From Pseudoalteromonas marina (lineage in GTDB: Bacteria > Pseudomonadota > Gammaproteobacteria > Enterobacterales > Alteromonadaceae), in contig NZ_AHCB03000005.1 of NCBI RefSeq assembly GCF_000238335.3, positions 310,001 to 374,000 on the forward strand: a stretch of 64,000 nt of DNA, read 5' to 3'. This document shows, in pieces, positions 27,259-36,152 of this stretch; position 1 is the stretch's first letter; every line of letters begins with the position of its first letter. The translations under genes were made by a program, and so were the position numbers. Under the pieces are notes generated by a model, which saw nothing but the letters and a program-made list of their open reading frames with translations, made no database searches and was not told where the DNA came from.

Positions 27259-28635
27259 ATGCTTATTTATTTCAGTGCAAATAACTTTCGTTCAATTGAT
27301 GAACCAATCGAGTTAAACATGAAAGCCGCTCCTAGGCTTCGTCGTCATAAAAACCATGCTAGAACCCCTACGAAGGATAAGAAAAAGAAAGTTCTTAAAG
27401 GTGCGTTACTTTATGGTGCAAATGCTAGCGGTAAATCAAATGTGATTAAAGCAATGTCTTATGCAAAAGAGGTAATAACAGGTGAGTCTAATTTAGACTA
27501 TTGCCCTTTTTTGAGAAGTTCACATTTCTCACTAGTTAAAGATGGAAGTAAAAAAAGAGATTTTACTTTCGAGTTTTGTATTAGAGGTGAGTATTATGCC
27601 TACTTCTTCTCTGTTGAAAACAATATTATTGCAGAGGAGGAGTTAGTACACATAACTCCAAACTCAGAGACAAAGATCTACCATAGAGAAATAGATAAGA
27701 GTAAATCTGCTAATACAGTAGTATATTCATATACAAGCGATGTTGAAAATATTTCGAATGATTCTGAGTTTTTAGTTTTTTCTAAATATACATCTCCTAA
27801 AAAGCTTTTTCTGACAGATTCCTCAGAAAAAATAAGAGACTTTTTTAGGGAGCTAGAACTATCTGAAAAGAAATTTAATAGTGAAGTAGATATTAGCTTT
27901 TTAGAGTTTCTTTTGCCTGCATTTTTGTTTTTTAACTTCCACCTTATCATTATTTTTCCCGAATCTAAATACAGCTCAACTTTGTCAGATCTTTCTAGTG
28001 GAAATGGAAATTGTTTTGATGTGATAAAGAGTTTTGATACAGGTATAGAAAAACTAAATTCTACAGAAGTACCATTAAATAAATTTACGACAGAACAGCT
28101 TGAAGAAATTAAAAGTAAAATTTCTTCAAAAAATAAACCCTATTCATTTGATTTAAATGAAGTTGATTATTTAGCTGAGTTCATAGATGAAACTTCATCC
28201 CTTAAGATAACTAAGTTAACTTCTATACATAAGTCAAAATCAGGTGAAGAAATTATCTTTGATTTTGAAGATGAATCTGATGGAACAAAAAGAATTGTCG
28301 ATTTACTACCAACATTAAGTAATGATAAGAAATTTCCTTTAACATTTGTTATTGATGAATTTGATAGAAGCCTGCACCCTTTACTTTCAATCAAATTACT
28401 AAGGCTATTTTTAGAGACTGATAGTGATGATCAGTTGATTACAACGACTCATGAGGCCGAACTCTTAGACAATGAAATTTTGAGAAGAGATGAAATATGG
28501 TTTGTTCAAAAAGAAAGAGATGGTTCAACACAATTGTATAGTCTAAGTGATTATTCGCCTCGTTATGATAAAGATATCCACTCTGCTTATTTGAAAGGAG
28601 TCTTCGGTGGGGTTCCAAACTTGAGTGGGCAGTAA
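27259..28635 (+). CDS. AAA/ABC-type ATPase of an RloA/AbiLi-like defence module
   Basis: The 458-residue protein has the layout of OLD-like ABC ATPases: an N-terminal FSANNFRSID strand, Walker A GANASGKS (53-60), a signature-like SDGTKRIVDLLP near 340, Walker B with Asp366-Glu367 in FVIDEFDRSLHP, and a switch His in TTTHEAELLD. The middle part is poorly conserved and helical. A RloB gene starts two bases after its stop. Such pairs are known from RloAB and the AbiL abortive-infection system, so a role as sensor/motor in phage defence is inferred. The DNA is visibly more A+T-rich than gcvP, in line with transfer. Confidence 0.85.
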   Translation: MLIYFSANNFRSIDEPIELNMKAAPRLRRHKNHARTPTKDKKKKVLKGALLYGANASGKSNVIKAMSYAKEVITGESNLDYCPFLRSSHFSLVKDGSKKRDFTFEFCIRGEYYAYFFSVENNIIAEEELVHITPNSETKIYHREIDKSKSANTVVYSYTSDVENISNDSEFLVFSKYTSPKKLFLTDSSEKIRDFFRELELSEKKFNSEVDISFLEFLLPAFLFFNFHLIIIFPESKYSSTLSDLSSGNGNCFDVIKSFDTGIEKLNSTEVPLNKFTTEQLEEIKSKISSKNKPYSFDLNEVDYLAEFIDETSSLKITKLTSIHKSKSGEEIIFDFEDESDGTKRIVDLLPTLSNDKKFPLTFVIDEFDRSLHPLLSIKLLRLFLETDSDDQLITTTHEAELLDNEILRRDEIWFVQKERDGSTQLYSLSDYSPRYDKDIHSAYLKGVFGGVPNLSGQ

Positions 28636-28637
28636 TT

Positions 28638-29291
28638 ATGGGGCGTAAGACAAGCGGAAGTCGTTACGGACAAAAAATAGATGCAATAACCTATATCATT
28701 GCATTCGAAGGTGATGTTGATGAAAAAGAATATTTTGACAGTGTAGCTATAAAAATTCAAAAACGATTTGAAAAACTAATTAAAGTAATTCCTGTAGAAA
28801 AAAGCTCAACTAATAACTCTGATCCGGCAAGCGTTTTAAGAGATTTGAGTCATTATTGCAGCAAAAACGCTTATGATTTAAATAACTCTTCAGTTACTGG
28901 CTTTATTGTCATAGATCGTGATAGGTATTTTACGGGGACACACTTAACTTCTACAACAACAGCACTTACCGAAGCTCGTCAAAAGAAAGTAAAAGTGGTT
29001 GTTAGTAATCCAAGTTTTGACTTATGGGGGTTACTGCATTTTGAAGATTTGTCATTACTTTCTCTAAATGACTCACAGGCGCTTTTGGAGAATAAAAAAA
29101 CTTCTGGTAATACATTTGCTAAAAGAAGACTACGAGCTTGTAAAGGGCAGCTCCGATTCTCTGATTTGCCAGATAGAATTGAAACCGCTTTGGAAAATGC
29201 TGCTAAATTGGACTTTGATAAACAAAACCCTGTAGCGAATTTGGGTACTAATATGCCTGACCTGATTAATGAATTAAAGGCTTATTTTTGA
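28638..29291 (+). CDS. rloB: RloB-like protein, TOPRIM-type effector candidate
   Basis: The 217-residue protein shows RloB family marks: AFEGDVDEKEYFDSV near residue 23 (family pattern EG-x2-E-x2-Y-F, the acidic TOPRIM-like start), IVIDRDRY near 90 (D-x-D) and VVSNPSFDLWGLLHFE near 120, the most typical RloB segment. RloB relatives have a TOPRIM-like fold, so nucleic-acid cleavage is a plausible effector activity, but this is inference. It lies two bases after the ATPase gene and so is translated with it. AbiLii of AbiL is the nearest described counterpart I can name. Confidence 0.85.
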   Translation: MGRKTSGSRYGQKIDAITYIIAFEGDVDEKEYFDSVAIKIQKRFEKLIKVIPVEKSSTNNSDPASVLRDLSHYCSKNAYDLNNSSVTGFIVIDRDRYFTGTHLTSTTTALTEARQKKVKVVVSNPSFDLWGLLHFEDLSLLSLNDSQALLENKKTSGNTFAKRRLRACKGQLRFSDLPDRIETALENAAKLDFDKQNPVANLGTNMPDLINELKAYF

Positions 29292-29317
29292 AATAAATAA
29301 TCCGAAATATCCAAATC

Positions 29318-29436
29318 AAACCAAAGGGGTTACCCATTAAACCAAAGGGGTCAAACCTTGACTTCGGACATTAGGAAACCAAAGGGGTCAAATCTTAACT
29401 TCAAACCAAAGGGGTCAAATCTTGACTTCGGACATC
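29318..29436 (+). repeat. Direct repeats upstream of the transposase gene
   Basis: Three near-complete copies start at 29339, 29376 and 29403, each beginning AAACCAAAGGGGTCAAA and continuing YCTTRACTTC; the first and third add GGACAT. A shorter piece is at 29318-29330. The core GTCAA-ATC-TTGAC is a small hairpin after a GGGG, the layout of REP sequences served by RAYT proteins. The last copy ends 43 bases before the transposase ATG. Confidence 0.85.
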
Positions 29437-29479
29437 AAAGGTCTAGATTTATAGTTTACTGCTTATGGAGTGAATTGCT

Positions 29480-30454
29480 ATGTCTAGGCCGCTGCGAATA
29501 GAGTATGAGAATGCGTTTTATCATGTGATGAATCGTGGAAGAGGGCACGAAAATACCTTTTTGAGCGATGACGACTTTAAGTATTTTTTATACTGCATTG
29601 AGCAAGCAAGCCTTCGGTTTAATATTGAAGTGCATTCGTATTGTTTGATGACCAATCATTACCATCTGCTAATAAAAACTCCTGATGCTAATTTAGGCAG
29701 GGCCATGAAGCATATTAATGGCCTTTACACTCAATACTTTAATAGAACACATAACACAGATGGTGCACTGTTCAGGGGCCGATACAAAGCCGTGTTGGTT
29801 GATGCTGATAACTACTTATTGCATGTTAGCCGGTATATTCATCGTAACCCAATTGAAACGAGCACCCCATTGGTAGATGACCTTGCTAAGTACAAATGGT
29901 CTAGCTATTCAGCTTTTATTAAAAGTGGTGCGACACCTACATGGTTAGTTCGAGATTTTATATTTTCGCTGCAAGGTAAAAAGCGTAAGTATGCTGCGTA
30001 CAAACAGTTTGTTGAATATGAGTGTAATGAAGAAGTAAGCGCTTTTTATGGTGCTAAAAAGTTATTGTCGGTGCTAGGCAGTGATGACTTTGTTGAAAGC
30101 ATTAAAGGCTATATTGCAACATCAAACAATGAAAGTAAGCTTGTTAGTAAAAGGCATTCAGCGAATGATGTAATTACCTACTTGGCTAACCACTTTAATG
30201 TTGAGGTAGATGATATAGTAATGGTTAAAAAGGGGCGAAAAGAAAAAAACTTACCCCGATGGTATGCTATTAAATTGTGCCAAGATTTAACGGGATTAGA
30301 TTTGCAGGCATTAGCAGATGTTTTTAATGTTAAACACTATTCGGCCATATCAAAAGCTGTTGGTAGATTAAATGCATTAATTATTGAGAATAAGCAGGTT
30401 AAATTACAGTGGGAAGCGCTTCGAGGTTGTTTGATGTCTGAAGTCAAGATTTGA
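29480..30454 (+). CDS. REP-associated tyrosine transposase (RAYT, Y1/HUH type)
   Basis: The 324-residue protein begins SRPLRIEYENAFYHVMNRG, typical of the Y1 transposase family, with HUH motif His60-Tyr61-His62 (LMTNHYHLLIKT) and probable nucleophile Tyr119 in VSRYIHRNP. Residues 285-315 (LADVFNVKHYSAISKAVGRL) form a DnaA-type helix-turn-helix used for DNA binding. RAYTs nick single-stranded REP hairpins and are thought to spread them. The last codons (MSEVKI, stop) are encoded by an inverted copy of the repeat found upstream. GGAG precedes the ATG. Confidence 0.9.
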   Translation: MSRPLRIEYENAFYHVMNRGRGHENTFLSDDDFKYFLYCIEQASLRFNIEVHSYCLMTNHYHLLIKTPDANLGRAMKHINGLYTQYFNRTHNTDGALFRGRYKAVLVDADNYLLHVSRYIHRNPIETSTPLVDDLAKYKWSSYSAFIKSGATPTWLVRDFIFSLQGKKRKYAAYKQFVEYECNEEVSAFYGAKKLLSVLGSDDFVESIKGYIATSNNESKLVSKRHSANDVITYLANHFNVEVDDIVMVKKGRKEKNLPRWYAIKLCQDLTGLDLQALADVFNVKHYSAISKAVGRLNALIIENKQVKLQWEALRGCLMSEVKI

Positions 30455-30460
30455 CCCCTT
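30434..30460 (-). repeat. Inverted copy of the repeat at the 3' end of the transposase gene
   Basis: The 27 bases match the reverse complement of the copy at 29403-29436 with one difference. The copy contains the last six codons and stop of the transposase gene, so the gene plus repeats form one unit with inverted ends (29339-30460). Confidence 0.85.
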
Positions 30461-30486
30461 AATGAGATCTTTAATAAGAGGTTACT

Positions 30487-31245
30487 ATGATTTGTAGGGT
30501 GTTTATTTTACTTTGCATTTGTTGCTTTAGCATTGGCTCGTTAAATGCCAGTGAAAAGGGAAAAACCATTACGTTTGCGGTTGGTCACGATCATGACAAA
30601 ATGCTGATGGAGAATTACCCAATTTATCGTGCTAGTTGGCAATTTTTAAATCAAAGTTTAGCTAAATTAGGGTATGAAGTAGACGCCATTATTTTACCAT
30701 GGGCGAGAGCTAACTATTATACTCAATTAGGAAAAGCTGACGGTCTATTTTTAGCTGCTAACCTGCCAGGACGAGATCAATGGGCGGTTTTATCAAACCC
30801 AATTGGAATGGGGGTGTTTGGTGCTTTTTATCATAAGGATAGAAAAGACGAACATACTATTATTGCGGGTGTGCGTTTAGGTGTGCATGACAAAATATTA
30901 ACTGGCTATAATACTTATGAGTTGTTAGAAGTTGCCACAGCTCAGCAAGGGTTTAAACTGCTTTTTAACCAAAAAGTAGACCGCTTAATTATGTCAGAAA
31001 GTTATGGCAAGTATTTGTTGAGCACTGAGCTAATTGAATTTAAAAACGACATATTATTTGACTCCGATGTAATTGAAAAACGTTCAATTCATGTTGCATT
31101 TGCAAAAGATATTGCGAAAAGTTTGAAGGCTATGGCGGTAGTGAATAAAGCGATTGATTTAGGTATGAGCGACGGTACATACCGTGACGTTATGATTAAA
31201 AATAAAGTACCTGAAAGTATGTTTTTGCCTAGCCTTAATAAATAG
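30487..31245 (+). CDS. Periplasmic substrate-binding-like protein
   Basis: A 252-residue precursor with a signal peptide (about 1-21, ending SLNA). The mature part resembles the amino-acid-binding protein fold (SBP family 3) found also in lone proteins without transport genes: FAVGHDHD at the start, VDAIILPWARANYYTQLGKADGLF as the first lobe crossover, and a helical end MSDGTYRDVMIKNKV. No permease or ATPase gene is adjacent. It could be a sensor-type solute-binding protein. AGAGG lies before the ATG. Confidence 0.7.
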   Translation: MICRVFILLCICCFSIGSLNASEKGKTITFAVGHDHDKMLMENYPIYRASWQFLNQSLAKLGYEVDAIILPWARANYYTQLGKADGLFLAANLPGRDQWAVLSNPIGMGVFGAFYHKDRKDEHTIIAGVRLGVHDKILTGYNTYELLEVATAQQGFKLLFNQKVDRLIMSESYGKYLLSTELIEFKNDILFDSDVIEKRSIHVAFAKDIAKSLKAMAVVNKAIDLGMSDGTYRDVMIKNKVPESMFLPSLNK

Positions 31246-31431
31246 TAATTATATTTTATGTGTTTTTAAGAACGCCCCGTTGGGTCAGTTTTCTGCTGTT
31301 TAATGAGTGAAAATGTAATACTTGCCCTTAGTAACTCTATTTAACCGTCCTGTTGAAGTAAGAGTTGATTAAGAATCTCATAAAAAATATTTTTCTATTT
31401 AATGACCCATAAGCAATTTTTAACTAGTTAT

Positions 31432-31460
31432 AAAAAAGGGCAATAATATTGCCCTTTTTT
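31432..31460. terminator. Bidirectional terminator
   Basis: AAAAAAGGGCAATA and TATTGCCCTTTTTT form a near-perfect stem with T runs on both strands, between the binding-protein gene and the convergent peptidase-like gene. Confidence 0.85.
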
Positions 31461-31485
31461 ACGCGCTTAAACTTATTTTGATAAC

Positions 31486-32634
31486 TTATAGCGCGACTAG
31501 GCTTTGCTCTAGCATTGCCTTTATTTGGTTTACTATTTTAGCTTCTGTTTCGGGTTCGAATTGTTGTATACGTGGGGTGTGAATATGCCCTGTAGGTATA
31601 CTTGAATTAAGCGCATCACGAAGGCGAATACTTCGGTACGATATTTCGTTAGACAAGTAACCACCGCCGCCGCCATTAACCGCAATACTGTTTTTTAGCT
31701 CGCCATTCGAACCCGCTTTATAGGTTTTTTCAAGCGTGGTGACTTCACGATTGTCGATAACTTTATAGGGGCCTTTGGCTTGTTGCATGTAATTTACAGG
31801 CAAGCTAAATTTTACAAACTCGTTGCCTGGGAGTGGTCGGCCATTAAGTTTTGGTATTACTGGGCTTGTTTGCGTTCCGCCATACACAATATTAGCGTTA
31901 TCGGGGGCGGTTACACTGCGGCGTTTACCCGGAAAGTGCTCTAAATCAAATTGTGTTCTGCCCATACTTACGGTTACAACCATGTCTACATTATTAAGTG
32001 CGTAGTTGGGGGCAAGCAGTGATTCTATTATGCCTTGATCGAAGTCTTCGTAGCGCACAGGCACCATAACGGTATTAATTTCTGCGGTTATGCCGTTGTA
32101 ATTAATAACTTGGCCGTCGAGTAATAACGCTGCAACACCTGAGGGGTTACTTTGGTTTATGTTTCTATCGAGTAAAAATGGGTCAAAGCCTGTAAGTAAT
32201 ATTTTTTTAGTGCTGCCTGATGAAAAAGCCAGATCGGTACGACCTCTGCTGCCTTCCTCAAGTAGGGTTAGTAACGTATTGAGTTGAGCCTGCGTAATTG
32301 AAAATTTAGGCGATGTTGTGCGTATTACTTTGCTTGAAAGCAGGCGTGCCCAGTAAAGTGCTCGGTCGTCGTAGTTATTGGTATTTATTATGCGTTGCTT
32401 GGCGTTTTCCCACAGTTCAAAACTAAAGCGTTGTACTAATATTTTTGCACTTTTAAAGTTGTTAAGCTCTTTAAATTGTTGCTCAAAACTTGATAGTTGT
32501 GGGGTAAATGCTTTTAAAACATTGGGCATTGCTAATTGGGCTTTGTTGATACGCTGTTCTTCAACAGTTAAAGGATTACTTAAAGCAGCGAATGAAGAGG
32601 CGATTAAGCTGGTCGCTAATAATACTTTGATCAT
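31486..32634 (-). CDS. Exported C15 (pyroglutamyl peptidase)-like protein, active Cys replaced
   Basis: The 382-residue precursor has a signal peptide (1-19), about 120 residues of unrecognised helical sequence, and then a domain related to pyroglutamyl peptidase I from residue 143: KILLTGFDPF, NPSG, MVPVRYEDF, a Glu232 in FDLEHFPGKR, GGGGGYLSNEISY and TGHIHTPRI. The catalytic Cys of the family (G-x-Y-x-C-N) is Ser328 here; Glu and His352 are kept. Normal C15 enzymes are cytoplasmic and about 215 residues long, so this is an exported, enlarged relative. It may be a serine variant or an inactive binding protein. Confidence 0.75.
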   Translation of the reverse strand: MIKVLLATSLIASSFAALSNPLTVEEQRINKAQLAMPNVLKAFTPQLSSFEQQFKELNNFKSAKILVQRFSFELWENAKQRIINTNNYDDRALYWARLLSSKVIRTTSPKFSITQAQLNTLLTLLEEGSRGRTDLAFSSGSTKKILLTGFDPFLLDRNINQSNPSGVAALLLDGQVINYNGITAEINTVMVPVRYEDFDQGIIESLLAPNYALNNVDMVVTVSMGRTQFDLEHFPGKRRSVTAPDNANIVYGGTQTSPVIPKLNGRPLPGNEFVKFSLPVNYMQQAKGPYKVIDNREVTTLEKTYKAGSNGELKNSIAVNGGGGGYLSNEISYRSIRLRDALNSSIPTGHIHTPRIQQFEPETEAKIVNQIKAMLEQSLVAL

Positions 32635-32981
32635 AATATTCCTAATATAAGGCTATTGTTTTATATGTAATTTACTATCCTACGATTGCTAATTTAGAGC
32701 AACCCATTAACGTTGAATCGACAGATATTTGCTTTTGCGATTAACTCACTTTGGTTATTGGATTTATAAAGCTAGCATTGAGTCTTTTTTATAAGAAAGT
32801 AATTGTGATGGTTACCTTTTACTCAGGTTATATAAATTATGTGACTAATAGTACACGGTCTATTACAAGAATATAGAGAACGTTCATATCTATATTGTTT
32901 GGGACAATTATGGCTGGTGGAGTGACAGGGAGGTTAAACCTCTTGTAAACACTAATATTACAAGAGGCATTAATTTAAATC
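32635..32981. other. Intergenic region with terminator hairpin
   Basis: I see no gene here. A perfect ten-base stem CCTCTTGTAA / TTACAAGAGG (32939-32967) lies 15 bases beyond the DUF4235 stop and probably ends that transcript. The rest is A+T-rich with the promoter region of the DUF4235-distal side and no further clear structure. Confidence 0.6.
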
Positions 32982-33227
32982 TTATTTGGATTGACGTTTG
33001 TCGAGAATATATCGAACTGCCATTCTTGCTACGCCGGCTCCAATGCCTGAAACGACCGCCCAAGTTACTGCTTCTTTAATATCTGTATTTTCACTTGGCT
33101 TATCTTTTGGGGCTGGTTCGTTGGTAACCTTTTCCCACGATTTTTGTAAAGTTTTCCTTGTTAGCATACCTGCAGAAGCTGCTGCCAAACCTATACCTAT
33201 AGTCGTAATTAGTTGTTTGTTACTCAT
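32982..33227 (-). CDS. DUF4235 family small membrane protein
   Basis: The 81-residue protein has two hydrophobic segments (about 5-22 and 52-72) around a polar loop rich in Pro and Lys (NEPAPKDKPSENTD). The order WEKVTNEPAPKD then EAVTWAVVSGIGAGVARMAVR matches DUF4235. Function unknown; probably an inner-membrane protein. AGGAGAA stands before the ATG. It has its own terminator at 32939-32967. Confidence 0.8.
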   Translation of the reverse strand: MSNKQLITTIGIGLAAASAGMLTRKTLQKSWEKVTNEPAPKDKPSENTDIKEAVTWAVVSGIGAGVARMAVRYILDKRQSK

Positions 33228-33422
33228 AATGTTCTCCTTTTGCTAAATATAGATAGCCATATTTATGTTTAATTTTTAAAGCAAGAACATGAGTAACAGC
33301 AATTTATATACCGAAAAGAAAGCAGCCTAACTTAAGCCGTAATTTGAATGTAAAAGCACTTGGCACTGTAATCCACTGATTTGTAATTTGGCGTATAAAA
33401 ACGTTTGTAAAACTATTTATAG

Positions 33423-33899
33423 CTAGTCTTTCATTGAACGCCATGCAAATGTTGAGGCGGCTATAACAATTGCAATGGCTATTCCTAAGTACAGGGTTTC
33501 TATTGTGCCGCCAAATTCCACTGCATGTTCTAAAAATAGTATGACAAGAACAACTGAGGTTACTTGTACTAGGGTTATTTTTAAATCATGAAAGTCTTTA
33601 ATATTAAAAGCGGCTAAAAACTTACTTTCTTTTGATTTAGCAGGCGATATGAATAAGCGGTATAAGCTAATGGCAATTACTTGTAGGGTAATACCGATTA
33701 ATAGTAAATCGAGAATTTTAAGTAGTTCAACTATGAGGGCTTTACCTGCTTTTGCAGAATCTGGTAGGTCGAGAATGGTTGAAACCACTATATTAAAAAC
33801 AATATTAATACACGAAACATAAACAAGAAGCGATGATAATGCTGCGGTAATAACCGCGATGACAACTAAAAAACGACTGGTTTGGAATATATTTTCCAT
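33423..33899 (-). CDS. YqhA family (UPF0114) membrane protein
   Basis: A 158-residue inner-membrane protein with four hydrophobic segments. ENIFQTSRFLVVIAVITAAL and KILDLLLIGITLQVIAISLYRLF match YqhA. Function unknown in detail. The ATG at 33899 is chosen because family members begin a few residues before the first membrane helix; a TTG at 33908 would add three residues. Confidence 0.85.
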   Translation of the reverse strand: MENIFQTSRFLVVIAVITAALSSLLVYVSCINIVFNIVVSTILDLPDSAKAGKALIVELLKILDLLLIGITLQVIAISLYRLFISPAKSKESKFLAAFNIKDFHDLKITLVQVTSVVLVILFLEHAVEFGGTIETLYLGIAIAIVIAASTFAWRSMKD

Positions 33900-33997
33900 G
33901 CTGCTCAACTTTATAATTAGACGTAACTTATACGAAGCATAGTATATGTTAGATCCCTAAGTTACTATTTAAACAGAGTAACTAATGCGAGAAAATA

Positions 33998-34585
33998 TTG
34001 AATTATTTAGCCCACCTTTATTTTGCAAAGCCAACGGCTGATTCTCACTTTGGAAACTTATTGGGCGATTTTGGTGGCCACAGGCATGTGGCGCAACTGA
34101 GTGAACCTGTAAAAAATGCGCTTAGTAATCACTATTTAGTTGATAAATTTACCGACGCGCACCCAATTGTTAAAGAAGCTAAACAGTATTTTTCACCAAT
34201 GCGCAGGCGCTTTGCTGGTGTGGCAGTAGATGTTGTGTTTGACCACTTTTTAATTATGCATTGGCAACGGTTTAGTGATCAGCCCTTGAGTGATTTTAAA
34301 CGTAACAGTTTTGGGCTTTTAAATCAGCGGTTAGCGCACATGCCGCCGCGTATGCAGCGGGTTGTTACTAGCATAACTAAACACGATTGGTTTAAAGATT
34401 ACGAAACCATTAATGGTGTGGGGGATGCGTTGGATAATATTGCTGATCGTATTCGTTTTGCCAACCAATTTACTGGCGCTGCTGAAGATATAAAGCGCCA
34501 TTACAACCAATTAGATGCCGCTTTTTTAGCGTTTTTTCCAGAATTAATAGCGCATGTAAAAGAGTTTAATACTGAACGCACTTGA
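33998..34585 (+). CDS. acpH: Acyl-carrier-protein phosphodiesterase
   Basis: The 195-residue enzyme removes the 4'-phosphopantetheine arm from holo-ACP. The N-terminus MNYLAHLYFA and GNLLGDFGG, SNHYLVDKFTDAHP and FAGVAVDVVFDHFL carry the family's His and Asp residues, in line with an HD-like metal site. The start codon is TTG at 33998, as the family begins exactly at this point and no ATG is available nearby; GCGAG stands before it. It is a single gene. Confidence 0.88.
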   Translation: MNYLAHLYFAKPTADSHFGNLLGDFGGHRHVAQLSEPVKNALSNHYLVDKFTDAHPIVKEAKQYFSPMRRRFAGVAVDVVFDHFLIMHWQRFSDQPLSDFKRNSFGLLNQRLAHMPPRMQRVVTSITKHDWFKDYETINGVGDALDNIADRIRFANQFTGAAEDIKRHYNQLDAAFLAFFPELIAHVKEFNTERT

Positions 34586-34636
34586 GCCTAGAGTGCTTTA
34601 TTTGTAATTACAGGCAAAGGTTTTTGTTAATGCAGT

Positions 34637-34945
34637 TTAGTCGTCTGGGCCGTTTAAGGTAAATTTTAGGTGCTTTCGCATATCTTTTAAAATAACGCCT
34701 TTTTTAAGCATTGCGCCGCTTAATCGTTTTTGCCATTTTAATATGTCAGGCTCGGCAGCATCGAGGGTTTGCTGGTTTTCAAATTGAAAGCACATAAGCA
34801 ACGAGCCCGGGAATAAGTGATACTCCACGTCAAACCAACATTGCAGCATACCGGGTAGTTCGGCTAGGCCTTGCTCTTCTATTTTATCGGCAACGTTAAG
34901 CACAAGTGCTTGTTGTTTTTCTTGCACTTTAGATAGTTTTTTCAT
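34637..34945 (-). CDS. Conserved-looking hypothetical protein
   Basis: A 102-residue soluble protein not assigned to a family. It starts MKKLSKVQEKQQALVLN, is helical at first, and has a mixed middle part LQCWFDVEYHLFPGSLLMCF; the end is basic (KGVILKDMRKHLKF). The internal ATG at 34945 with GTGGA before it is preferred to the ATG at 35017, whose extra 24 residues look like untranslated DNA. It overlaps no other gene and is convergent with acpH. Confidence 0.6.
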   Translation of the reverse strand: MKKLSKVQEKQQALVLNVADKIEEQGLAELPGMLQCWFDVEYHLFPGSLLMCFQFENQQTLDAAEPDILKWQKRLSGAMLKKGVILKDMRKHLKFTLNGPDD

Positions 34946-35309
34946 TGTTGTGTTCCACTTGAGGACATAATAATAGCCAGAGTGAGTCATTATACATAAG
35001 CTTTTAATGGCCAACACCTTAAAGCTAAGTTAATAATAATTTAGGTATAAATATAAGCTTAAACGCAGTAACTTTACTCGCTGCTTTTAGCATGGTTAAC
35101 TTGGCGCTGCTTTTGTAAAGTGGGGTAAATACGCAAACAATGGTCATTAATTACGCCTGTTTTGTGTATAACAATAATAATTGCAGCCACTAAAGTGTTA
35201 TTAATTAATGATTAAGTGACGTGATAACACAAGTTAAACGTAACGCTATGGTAGCAGTTTTAATATGTATAAAGGCGTTGTTTTTAAAATTTAAAAAGGA
35301 AGTTGTGTT

Positions 35310-36152
35310 GTGAAAAATATGGTTGTTTTACTTTTAGGCATGTGGTTTTTAAGCGGGTGTACGACTACCAACAACGTTGAGTTTCCTGATGTTGAAAACA
35401 ATGTTGCTTACTCTAAAGTAGCGTCGCTTAGTTTTGTAAATGCTAATGAAAAAGTACCTTATGGGAGTGATGAATCACAATTTGCATTACTGTGGCGCGC
35501 CACGCAAGCTGAGCAAAGTACATCAAAGCCGTTAGTAGTCTTGCTACATGGTGGCTGTTGGCTAAGTGCATACGATATAAAACACACCTATGCATTAAGC
35601 ACAAGCTTAGCGCAAGCAGGATTTAATGTGTGGTCTGTGGAATATCGCCGCAGTGGTGAAAGCGGTGGCGGCTGGCCTGTAACTTTTGACGATATTAAAG
35701 CCGGTATTTTAGCATCCAATACCTACAACAGTGGCGAATTTAAATTGAATAATACAGTGGTTATTGGGCACTCGGCTGGTGGTCATTTAGCGTTACTAGC
35801 GGGTGGACAAATGAGTGAATTAAAAGGCGTAATTGGCCTTGCCCCCATTACCGATATTAAAGCCTATGCGGCAGGTACAAATAGCTGCCAAAAAGTCACT
35901 AAAGATTTTATGCAAGGTATGCCAAGCGATAAACCTAACGAATACACTCAGGCCAACCCAAGTGAGCAACCATTGCATCAACAAAGCATTATTTTACAAG
36001 GTGCGAATGACAGCATTGTTCCTGCGTATAATTTAGAACAGCTTAATCGACCAGTAGATTTACTTGAAGGGGTGGGGCATTTTGATTGGATACACCCAGG
36101 TTCTGCTGCTTTTAGCACCTTAGTTAAACATTTAAACGGAATCGATAAATGA
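35310..36152 (+). CDS. Lipoprotein alpha/beta hydrolase, probable kynurenine formamidase
   Basis: The 280-residue protein has a lipoprotein signal (MWFLSGC, Cys17) and an esterase-type hydrolase domain: oxyanion HGGCW, nucleophile Ser in VIGHSAGGHLALLAG, Asp in GANDSIVP and His in GVGHFDWIHP. HGG-x-W and GHSAGGHL are typical of arylformamidases of the AFMID kind. Its stop overlaps the kynU start by four bases, so conversion of N-formylkynurenine to kynurenine is the likely step. The start is GTG, with AAAAAGGAAG before it. Membrane anchoring is unusual for this step, so another ester substrate is possible. Confidence 0.72.
   Translation: MKNMVVLLLGMWFLSGCTTTNNVEFPDVENNVAYSKVASLSFVNANEKVPYGSDESQFALLWRATQAEQSTSKPLVVLLHGGCWLSAYDIKHTYALSTSLAQAGFNVWSVEYRRSGESGGGWPVTFDDIKAGILASNTYNSGEFKLNNTVVIGHSAGGHLALLAGGQMSELKGVIGLAPITDIKAYAAGTNSCQKVTKDFMQGMPSDKPNEYTQANPSEQPLHQQSIILQGANDSIVPAYNLEQLNRPVDLLEGVGHFDWIHPGSAAFSTLVKHLNGIDK

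Noticed and set aside
29318..29436. CRISPR array
   Set aside because: The units are few, unevenly spaced, nearly without spacers, and match the end of the RAYT gene; no cas gene is present.
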